DNA of 64,000 nt from Chrysaora quinquecirrha. Lineage: Eukaryota > Cnidaria > Scyphozoa > Semaeostomeae > Pelagiidae. The notes under the pieces are model-generated. The model searched no databases, was not told where the DNA came from, and worked only from the letters and a program-made list of their open reading frames with translations. Below are positions 56,501 to 64,000 of the stretch, piece by piece. Each line of letters opens with the position of its first letter. Positions within the stretch are counted from its first letter, which is position 1. Both the position numbers and the translations under genes were made by a program. Location: the NCBI GenBank assembly GCA_014526335.1, contig JACTAT010000009.1, positions 620,001-684,000 on the forward strand. The letters run 5' to 3'.

Positions 56501-58808
56501 TGCTTAACATATCTGGTCTTTCAGCCCTCACAGAATGACTGGGTACCCCCTAAAAACTCTTTTTCTGGCTCCTTTCATGCTGTTCAATGTAATGGACAAG
56601 TTTGCAATGATGTATTGTATAAAAATTGGGATTTCAACCAAAAATTTGAGCAAATCTCAGCCCTTAGTTGCTTATTGACCAGTTGCATATTGAAAAAAAG
56701 AGTGTATCTAACCATGCAAAACAACAAAACAACCAATCCGTCTTACCTTCAAGCAGTTCCACTTGCTGTTTTACAAGAAGTTGATCAATCATAGATAAGT
56801 ATTCTAATCCTGGAGGACAGCCTGGTGGAGCTTGTGGGATTGGCATCCATTGACCAGGAGGAGGAGCACCTAAAAATTATAAGATGTTGAATTTTTCCTC
56901 ATTTAAGAACATAACAATTAAGAAATCCATTTCCTGGAGCTAAAATTCTGGAGACAAATTTGGCATTGACCATCAATGTTTCAAGTTTATTGAGACTTAT
57001 GAAAAAGTTAGTGTTTATAGGAGTCCCCAAAGGATTTCCATGAAGAATACAAGAGGAGAGTGTTGGAGATTTTGATAAGTGACAGATCATTTCATTAAAT
57101 GGCCAACAGAATTAAAATTTTTTGAAATTAAAAGATATCAAGTTTTCTCCAAAGTTTTTAGTATCTCAGCACTTATACCATTTACGAGCGTTCAAACTCC
57201 CTTCGTTCGGACTCCCACGTATTTTTTAATAACCTTTCAAACCAAGACTCTCCAATGGCCAAAAATTTAAGAAATTCCAGCACTGGAAATTTTTTACTTA
57301 GGAAACTTTTCACCTCAGACAGTGAAAAATTTTCTTTCCTTTTCCGTGTTTGGTCTGCAATAAAACATTTCTGTGACACAGATAAACAGGAAACCCATAT
57401 GCATTCAAACATGATCAATAAATAGGTTTGAACATCATTCAGACAGAATAGATATGTTGCCAATATTCAAGAAACTCTTAAGAAACTTTCAGTACTCAAA
57501 ATCTGAAAGTTTTAAGAAACCTTCAGTATTGGATCATTTGTTGGTTTCTTATAAAAATTTGTGTAGATAGAGTGGGGTAAAAAGTTTCACCAACTTAATT
57601 TTTTGTGGTAAAAGTCTCGATAGAATCAGAAACTTTGAATGCTGATAAAATTAAGAACACAAGTGCGCAGACAGTGAACCTAGACTAAGTTTTGGATGCT
57701 TGTACAATTTTGACATCAAAAATTTGATATCTTGTGATTTCAAAAAATTTCAATGCTGTCAGCTTTTTACAGAAATGATACCATACCCCTCAATTCTTTT
57801 TATGCTGTTCTACCAAAATTTGGATATTTCAAATCATTCTTTACAAAAACCCATTTCTTTTGGTTATACCACAGATTGACTCACCACTTATTCTAGACAT
57901 TGATTCCTAAGTACTAAGTTCTGCAACATCTAGCTCCAGTCATCTCAAGAATTTGATCAGACAGTGGTAGAACAGCATCGGCCACGTATGTGGGAGGGGC
58001 AGTGGAATCAAGTTTCCTCATCATTTTAAATGCTTTGGCAAAATGTGGGGAAATTTCCGCTTTCACGAAGTGCAATCTAAAGTCAACCACCATACAGTTA
58101 TTTTGATTTTTGATTGCTTTTAAATTATTATCTTATTTTCATGCGATATGGATTTCGAACAGGTTGTTAAAGAACTATGAAAGAACGCTTCCCGAAAAAC
58201 CGGTTTGCAACTGTGGCGCTGAATTGGCCTAAACAAATTGTGATTTCTCAAACAAAAATCCGAAATTCGTGTGTTGAAGTTTTGTTTGTTTGCGTTGCGA
58301 TGAAAATATGTCGGAATAACGGCAAACATCTTTTTAATCATGACTGACAACATCTCTTTGATCTTTGATAGTTTTAAAAAGAAATTTAATAGATTCAAAA
58401 ATGAACATCTCAATAAAACCGCGAGGGAAACTTAAATGACTTTTGAGTTGACGTCCCATTCTTTTCGAGCTAAGGCCCGAACGACTAACGAGGAAACTAA
58501 AAGCACTTCTAACTTTACTCGCTTGTTTTCTTTCTTATTCCTCGTAAGGTTAAACAAATAAATCATAACAAGTTAAGTTTTAACTTTTTTAACAAGGCTT
58601 ATAAACCTGTCGTCATTAAAATAAATGAGGGAGAAACAGCTTGTAAAACAGATTGAATTTTGAAACCAACTGTCCTGTCGCTATAACTACTGTACAAACC
58701 TGGTTGTTGTCCAACAAAGCCTGGCTGTCCGTATTGCTGAGGCGGTGGATAACCAGCTTGAGGTGGTGGATAACCAGCTTGTGGTGGTGGGTATCCAGCT
58801 TGTGCCAT
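47506..58808 (-). CDS. Phospholipid scramblase (PLSCR family)
   Basis: Eight exons join in phase: 58808-58700, 56869-56747, 55883-55806, 54863-54671, 53775-53664, 52313-52211, 49247-49189 and 47565-47506. The product is 278 residues. The N-terminus has three GYPPPQA repeats, the proline-rich SH3/WW-type tail of scramblases. Then follow [39 protein letters not shown], a cysteine cluster (CTSCFFPC) that is palmitoylated in relatives, and [14 protein letters not shown]. The calcium-binding loop DADNFGIN...PMDLDVK is at about 231-247, with a C-terminal transmembrane segment [17 protein letters not shown]. Scramblases mix plasma-membrane phospholipids in response to calcium and some have nuclear roles. 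It is head-to-head with a second scramblase start at 61616. Introns carry a LINE fragment, several MITEs and two SINEs. Confidence 0.92.
48285..48603 (+). mobile_element. MITE-like element, GGGT(A/G)CG...CGCACCC ends
   Basis: Left AGGGTACGTTCTTTTTGC and right AAGAGCGCACCCTT form imperfect inverted ends. The body holds the GCTGGAAGATTTCGCAGAC segment shared with three other loci. Confidence 0.55.
49412..49816 (+). mobile_element. TA-ended MITE (TACAC family), copy f
   Basis: TACACGCTTTTT left, AAAAAAAGCGTGTA right. Internal sequence (AAGGCCCGAAAATTTAAAGA, AATCATTAAGGAACTTTTGA) is almost the same as copy h. Confidence 0.8.
49945..50350 (+). repeat. Inverted-repeat element after an (AATTC)n patch
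   Basis: An (AATTC)n run at 49945-49985 is followed by GGCCAACATGTTGGTACGGT. Its inverse (ACCGTACC...GCCCACATGG and GGTCAACATG) recurs at 50270-50340. Probably a MITE, with unclear ends. Confidence 0.4.
52345..52612 (-). repeat. tRNA-derived SINE-C copy, reverse
   Basis: Ends in GCGCCACAGAGACC, the reversed head, with AACCACTGCGCCACAGAGAC and GTACTCATTTATACACCTGG as in the 16865 copy. Confidence 0.75.
53050..53580 (-). pseudogene. Broken non-LTR retrotransposon (LINE) reverse-transcriptase C-terminus
   Basis: In an intron of the scramblase. The minus strand reads [20 protein letters not shown] and further on [54 protein letters not shown]. This is the usual tail of LINE endonuclease/reverse-transcriptase polyproteins in animals. 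Frame changes and the lack of any polymerase core show it is a 5'-truncated, inactive copy. Confidence 0.7.
53947..54329 (+). mobile_element. MITE with TAGG(A)CGATTCGGT ends
   Basis: TAGGACGATTCGGT left and ACCGAATCGCCCTA right. AACGATATCAAGTTTCTGAC pairs with the inverse near 54280. Related sequence at 57097-57740. Confidence 0.65.
54331..54425 (+). repeat. Dispersed ~100-bp repeat, copy 3
   Basis: TACCTAGATGCGGCTCGAAA, TTGGCATTGTGTTCTAAACA and CACCAATCAGCTTACAGAAT. Abuts the MITE at 53947-54329. Confidence 0.5.
55352..55535 (+). repeat. SINE-A copy
   Basis: GGTGCTGTGGCGTTGTGGTG head, GGTTCGAGCCAAGCCACGG B box and a CACCTTCACC tail. Confidence 0.85.
56451..56706 (+). mobile_element. TA-ended MITE (TACAC family), copy g
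   Basis: TACACTTCTTTTTTAATAAG left and AAAAAAAGAGTGTA right. Near-identical to copy e. Confidence 0.75.
57097..57740 (+). mobile_element. Diverged relative of the 53947 MITE
   Basis: AAAAGATATCAAGTTTTCTC near the left pairs with AAATTTGATATCTTGTGATT near the right. AAGTTTTGGATGCTTGTACA matches 54240-54260. Confidence 0.45.
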
Positions 58809-59241
58809 TTTTCAACTCTTTCTTTCTCAATCAGATAATTTTATGTGTGAACTTCAAGTTTGCTTGACTTTCCTTCGGCAAGAGACTTCCTTTCTGCGTC
58901 CTGTCGGCTTCACGTTTCTCATTTGAATTTCTCACTGTTAACGCATGCGCTAAATCCTTTTCCACTTCCTCCTGTTGAATATTGAACGCACCTTGAATCT
59001 GGGGGGTGGATGCATGTAAAAAACAGTACTGCATAATATTATTTTTCCTTATTCGTGGTCGATGAACTCACAAGAGACCGTTGATTTTCTCCTGAAACTC
59101 ATGCCCAGCCACGGAACACTCAGGCAGTTAGGTTTACTAGGTTTGACTTTGACTTTGGTGGGGGTTTGTGCACGCGGGTCGCACATCGATAATTGTGTGA
59201 TAACCCTCCGTCGTAATTTCTTGGCATTACGTAAAATGCCG

Positions 59242-59652
59242 TACACGCTTTTTTTTTTATAAGGAACCACTTTATAAGGAACCTACATGTAGAAGGCCCG
59301 AAAATTTAAAGAACTTATACTACTAAAGAGAAAATCATTAAGGAACTTTTGAATGTGGAATACTTTTATCACTGCAAATAATCAAGAATAAGAATGCCGG
59401 TTCCATTCATTAGCAGTCGAAAATCACATAAATTGTACGTTAAGCATGTATCCAATATTTCTTTGAGTAGTCTCGAGTTTTGCTCACATGCAAATGTCTC
59501 TCTTTTATTGTTAAGACCACTGTATGTGCACCTAAAATTAAGGAACTATTAAGGAACTTTTGGAACTACAATTGCCTCAAAAGAGGCCCAAAAATAAGGA
59601 ACTTTAAGAACTAGGCCTTGAGGTAGGTTCCTTATAAAAAAAAAAGCGTGTA
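59242..59652 (+). mobile_element. TA-ended MITE (TACAC family), copy h
   Basis: TACACGCTTTTTTTTTTATA left and AAAAAAAGCGTGTA right. Between the two divergent scramblase starts. Confidence 0.8.
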
Positions 59653-59809
59653 ATCCAATGTTGTGGCTACGTCAATTAGTTCACTTCAGATATTTAGTCT
59701 TTAATGTTACGGTTATTGCGTCATAAGTGGTAGCTAGCTATTTGGATTCCATTTCCTGGTGGAACGCATCGTTTTGACTTTTTGCTTGAGAGAGGTAGTT
59801 CAATGGTAC

Positions 59810-60370
59810 GGCATGAGTTGCGAGGGTCGTTTACTCGTTTTGGGGCTTACATGTCCCCCTGTTCCCTTGTTGAGAAAATCCTCTTATCCCCTGAAGATTC
59901 GTAAGTATATTTTTCAGATTCATACCATAGTCAAGAAGATCCACAGGGAGGATTGTCCCAGTTTCCTTGTTCCTTGATAGTGGATACATTTCACATGTTC
60001 CCGTGCTCCCTAGACCTAGTACCCCTAATGAACCTCGAAGAGTGAAGACAAATATGGAAGGATATTTATTTTTTGCGTTTATTATGGTCTTGTTGACGGG
60101 GTTTTAGCCGGTTACATGCTCCCCTGTTCCCTTGAGAAAGTCCCATTGTCTCCTGAAATTTCCTAAGCATATCTTTCAGGGAGGATTTTACGTGGTCCCT
60201 GTTTCCCGAAGTTCCCGTGTTCCCCTTAACTTTGGCCATGTTCCTGTTCCCTGCACAGTGGCTACATTTCGCGTGTTGCTGATGAAGCTCTGTTGCTTTT
60301 TTAAAGCTTCTTTTATCTCTCAAACTTGGAACAGCCGTGCTTACTCTGGTGAAGAGTTAAGACAGACTTG
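59810..60370 (+). repeat. Diverged ~290-bp tandem duplication
   Basis: CCCCCTGTTCCCTTGTTGAG with TAAGTATATTTTTCAG at 59850-59920 returns as CCCCTGTTCCCTTGAGAAAG with TAAGCATATCTTTCAG at 60120-60180. Other words (GTGGATACATTTCACATGTT versus GTGGCTACATTTCGCGTGTT) follow in the same order. Confidence 0.55.
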
Positions 60371-61026
60371 AGAGATACTTGATTTTTACATTTATGCGCC
60401 TTTTCTATGTTGCTAAGATATTCCAGGAAGATCCAAAAAATGTGATCTACTTGAGAAGTACTGGATTCTTTTCAGGTTTTTTTGCAACAATATAAATCGT
60501 TTTCTTTAGCAGCTGACTATATAATCAACTTACTACTTAGATGATAAGTAATATAACCTAAAAGTTCACGCGCTACCTGATACGTATTCTTTACTCTGTT
60601 TCTCAAATTCTTTACTGATGTATAAGTGCTAAAAGTTTCTTATTAATTTCTTGATAGCTTCACATCATGCTCTACAGAAGTAATTTGTCTGTCATGACAT
60701 TTCTCCTTGCCACTTGCCAGTACCAGTACCGTCGAGAGAGGGGGTCCAGATGGGTCAGAGGTCCGGCCCGGGCTGTGAAGGGTCCCGTGAAAAATTCAAT
60801 TCAATTCAATTCAATTCAATATTCAACACCCTGTGAAGGGTCTAGTAGAATACAATATACATATGATATTATTAATATAATATGCTATTGTTAGACTACA
60901 GAATACAAATGAAATCCTCCAAATTTTCCCTTATGGAACCTCGTAAAGGCCCGGTACGATTACATTACCCTGGGGCCCGCGGGCCCACTCTGTCTCTCGA
61001 CGGCCCTGCTCCTTGCAGAAGTTGTT

Positions 61027-61245
61027 GTGTCGTTGTACATGGTGTAATCCACTCCAGCTGACTGCTGACTCGTGGTGTCAGGAGCTCAGTGTGGTCAGGG
61101 TTTGAGCTTAGCCACTGCAGCGTCACAGCCAGGGTCGATGTCTGGATAAAATAACCTACTACTGACAGAGATCCTTGCGGCGTGGCCCTCGCGACTGGCG
61201 CTAAAAGGCACGATGTCATCTTCCGCCTTTCACCTTGAAGACCTT
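61027..61245 (+). repeat. SINE-A copy, with small insertions
   Basis: GTTGTGTCGTTGTACATGGTG head, GTTTGAGCTTAGCCACTGCA B-box region and GACTGGCGCTAAAAGGCACG end. Just upstream of the second scramblase start. Confidence 0.65.
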
Positions 61246-61615
61246 GAAAGACGCAACCCGATAATTTTTTTTCTCGACTTTTTAGAATAAAAGAGATAAA
61301 GGAGATAAAGGCAAGTAAGTGCAAGTAAGTGCACATTCACGGCCTCGGCCTCCTTAGCACATGGTCAGCACAGATAAAGATCTGGCGCTGCGGGGATGAA
61401 TTTGCTCTCCTGTTTTTTCACTGGAAAAAGCATATCAACAAACGCCTCTGCGAAGGAAAACTAATTCGTCTCTACGGTTGTTGGTCGTTGTTGTTATGCT
61501 TGAATGGAATGTAATCAAATGAAATGAAAAAGCCTGACAAAGCATTATTTTCTGTTTGAATACTGAAGTGGAAAGTTGTAAATATACCTGCAAACCGGCA
61601 AAATAAATATAAAGA

Positions 61616-61970
61616 TGTCGAATTTTGACCCAGTTACTGTCACTATTCAACCTGGAGGCCAGAGTACGTTTAATTAACTATTTATTTGCAAAGTAATGTA
61701 TTTCGCTTGCTTAATTCCCTTGCAAGCTTTTGAACCTTTTGCTCAGTTACTGAATGCGAATGTTTTGAGGTTTGCCGGTTAGGCCTTTTCTATCTTATTC
61801 GCTCCATCTGTTTATTTTTCAGCTGTCCACGGCACAACTCAAGTTCCCGATGACTGGCTGCCTCATCCTCACCAAAGCCGAGTACCTAATAACTGCCCTC
61901 CAGGGCTGGAGCATTTTGCAACACTTGATGAAATCTATATCAACCAGAAAATAAGTTGGAAAGAAAGTAA
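61616..61970 (+). CDS. 5' end of a second phospholipid scramblase gene (partial)
   Basis: Exon 1 (61616-61663) reads MSNFDPVTVTIQPGGQ and ends at a GT. Exon 2 (about 61823-61970) follows a TTTTTCAG acceptor and reads DDWLPHPHQSRVPNNCPPGL, then EHFATLDEIYINQKISWKE and a GTAAG donor. NCPPGLE followed by L..I and Q is the scramblase domain entry, as in the gene at 47506-58808 ([13 protein letters not shown]). The next expected block (GFETNN...) is not visible up to 64000, so the gene probably continues beyond the window, or this is a 5' fragment. The short N-terminus lacks the GYPPPQ repeats. Confidence 0.68.
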
Positions 61971-62119
61971 GAGCTTCAGTAATTGTATAACTCAGTGTCA
62001 GTCATGCAGAACGACTTGTGGTGTGTTTGGGTGTGTTGTTTCAGGGTTGTTTCCATCCTTTCTGGTGTGCATGCAAGGCATGATGCCAAGACATGCAAGG
62101 ATCAAGGTCAAGTGGGGTT

Positions 62120-62365
62120 AAGGCTCAAGTGGGCCAGTGAGGTGTCTGCAGGCAAAGTGGGCTGGGCTCTGCTCCACTCCAGGGGGACCAGGTTGGAAAA
62201 CTTGCTCCCACTTGCAATGACGCTCGCACCTCTCCTATTGTTTGACCTATTATCATGTTAATTAGCCTATTGTTTTCCCAATCTGCTTGCACTGACGCGT
62301 TGGCTGAAACTTGCATGTTTTCCAACCTGGCAGGGAGAGAGGGGCTGGGCTCTGCTCCAGGGATA
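62120..62365 (+). repeat. MITE-like sequence with GGGCTGGGCTCTGCTCCA repeats
   Basis: GGGCTGGGCTCTGCTCCA occurs at 62159 and 62342. CCAGGTTGGAAAACTTGC (62190) is inverted as CATGTTTTCCAACCTGG (62314). Confidence 0.5.
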
Positions 62366-62513
62366 ATGCTCCCAAAGGACCCCAAATTTTTTGATCCGTC
62401 TATTTTGCTTTCAATACATCCTCCCATGCAGTGTTTAAATACTGTGTTTGCCACTTTTAGAAAATAGAGTACCTATTTACCATAGTACCAGATTAGCCTT
62501 GGCAAGACAAGAT

Positions 62514-62704
62514 TCTTCCTTCCAAGAATTCATCGCCTTCACGGGAACCATGTGACCTGTCTACCATCACTGAACTTTCGCTAGAGTCCGGGGAGGTTTA
62601 GGGGATGCCATAGAGGACTAACCTCCCCGGACTCTAGCGAAAGTTCAGTGATGGTAGACAGGTCACATGGTTCCCGTGAAGGCGATGAATTCTTGGAAGG
62701 AAGA
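62514..62704 (+). repeat. Perfect 85-bp-arm inverted repeat (hairpin)
   Basis: Arms 62514-62598 and 62620-62704 are exact reverse complements around a 21-base spacer. The arm contains TTCACGGGAACCATGTGACC and CGCTAGAGTCCGGGGAGGTT. No ORF spans it. Confidence 0.95.
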
Positions 62705-64000
62705 GGCTTAAAGTTAAAAGCTAGTCTATTGAAATAAACATCATCAGCAAAATGAAAACAATCATTGATTGAAGATACAAAGCTGTTGGTAAAATTTGGA
62801 TATTTCCTGTTGAGTAAGGAGACCCAAGAAACTAATCAATACATTTGTCTGAGCTGAAAAAAGTTTTATTGGCAACAATCATCATAATCATCACAATCTT
62901 CATCATCATTATCACCATACCACAGTGATAAAGTCGTATACATAAAAGTGAGGGACATCTTAGACTGTGATCTGTCAACTTGAGCTATAATTTCACAAAA
63001 TGTTTATGAGCTGTCTGCAATTAATTAAAATCCTATCTTATGCAAAATTACTCCTGGGTAAATTCAATAATCCTTCCTTTTCTCCTATTCAACAGAAAAC
63101 TCCAAAACTTCAATTTGAAATGTCCTTCATGAAAAAATATTCTACTCACTAAATCTCGATTGTTTGTGTTTGAACTTTGACTTTTTCAAGGAACCCAAAC
63201 AAATTTAGGCGTATTTGAGTTTAATTACGTGTTTGTTTTGTTTACATTGCATGCACTGTGTGTGATTTAAAATTTTTTTAACTGTGTAATAAGTAGAAAA
63301 ATTTTAGACGAAACTGAGAGCAAAGCACAACTCTTACCGTGGGGATTTCTGAAGCTTATCAAAGCAAGAACTCTTCTTGAAACCCGAAAGAATGCGGGTA
63401 AAATTTCTCGTAAGATTCCAAAATAAATTAAAGCGTCTTTTCACCTGTTTTTCCTCTGACTGAGAGGAAGAAAATCCAAAGACAGGACAAAAGAGTCGGG
63501 ATGCGTGATAAATCATGAGAAATAATCGTGGAATCGACAGCAGAAATAATATCCAACTTTTAGAAGAAACTTTAGGAGATATTTACAACAAGACTTCTGA
63601 GTAAAAAACTCGAGAAGTTCGGCAATTTCCTCCATTTGAAATACTGAAATAATTTTAGGCCGAACGCCAGCTCAGCAACATAAACAAACAATCAAGAAGA
63701 AATACTTCCGCAGGACAAAAGAATCACTGTGCGTGTGGTGAGAGGAACAATAGATGGCCGCCATGAAAATCAAAACTTTTTCGAGCCGAAAGAAAATCGA
63801 AGTTTTAACCAACTTATAGGTTTCAAAACGCTTAGCAAAATCTTAAAACAGTGTCCGGCCAGAAACGGGATCGATTAAAAAGAAGCGCATCTCTAGGTGG
63901 CCTAGGGAAAAAGCCTTTCATGTCCGACCGTTTATAAGGCTCAGTACGGGGAACAGAACAATGGCCAACCTGATTTGCATTTAAGCATATTAGTAATAGA
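62705..64000. other. No recognised gene in this stretch
   Basis: AT-rich with a short (ATCATC)n patch near 62880. It should be intron of the second scramblase if that gene continues, but no scramblase exon was seen. GATGGCCGCCATG near 63752 is a YY1-like word. Confidence 0.4.

Noticed and set aside
58831..59034. Minus-strand ORF upstream of the scramblase start
   Set aside because: Charged but unfamiliar, no splice support; more likely 5' untranslated sequence.
60066..60323. Lys/Arg-rich minus-strand ORF
   Set aside because: Falls in the diverged tandem duplication and has no domain.
63740..63765. Promoter call from the YY1-like GATGGCCGCCATG word
   Set aside because: A single motif with no adjacent start codon or exon.

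Overview
The window is eukaryotic and most likely comes from an anthozoan cnidarian such as a stony coral. This is inferred from AT-rich DNA, intron-rich animal genes, a collagen-bearing TNF ligand, an astacin with lectin-like modules, and very dense SINEs and short inverted-repeat elements (MITEs). I cannot name the species.

Layout: five host genes lie on the minus strand. (1) 3040-11697 is a secreted astacin metallopeptidase with two C-terminal six-cysteine modules; nine exons join in phase into a 533-residue protein. (2) 12637-19568 is a WRAP53/TCAB1-like WD40 protein in which two or so central blades cannot be found. (3) 20986-28461 is a dipeptidyl peptidase 2 (DPP7)-like S28 serine peptidase with its triad visible. 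(4) 31461-43866 is a type II membrane TNF-superfamily ligand with a furin-type site and collagen repeats, like ectodysplasin. (5) 47506-58808 is a phospholipid scramblase; eight exons join in phase into 278 residues. A second scramblase starts on the plus strand at 61616, divergent from the first, and runs out of recognisable exons inside the window.

A 4.8 kb DNA transposon (33804-38586) sits in a TNF-ligand intron. It has about 220-bp terminal inverted repeats and one three-exon gene on the minus strand, coding for an 800-900 residue protein with a DDE-like core and a C-terminal RING-type zinc finger. I do not recognise its superfamily, and it is the best candidate for something undescribed. 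Its first exon carries an apparent frameshift.

The rest is repeat landscape: three tRNA-related SINE families, hAT-type MITEs with 8-bp target duplications, a MITE family with TA ends (TACAC...GTGTA, at least eight copies, some nested), MITEs ending in GGCCCTGG (one amplified as 172-bp tandem units), several minisatellites (a higher-order one at 9640-11310), an 880-bp AACT microsatellite upstream of DPP7, a LINE fragment, and a perfect 85-bp-arm hairpin at 62514-62704. The host genes are functionally unrelated housekeeping, signalling and secreted proteins, so no pathway links them.
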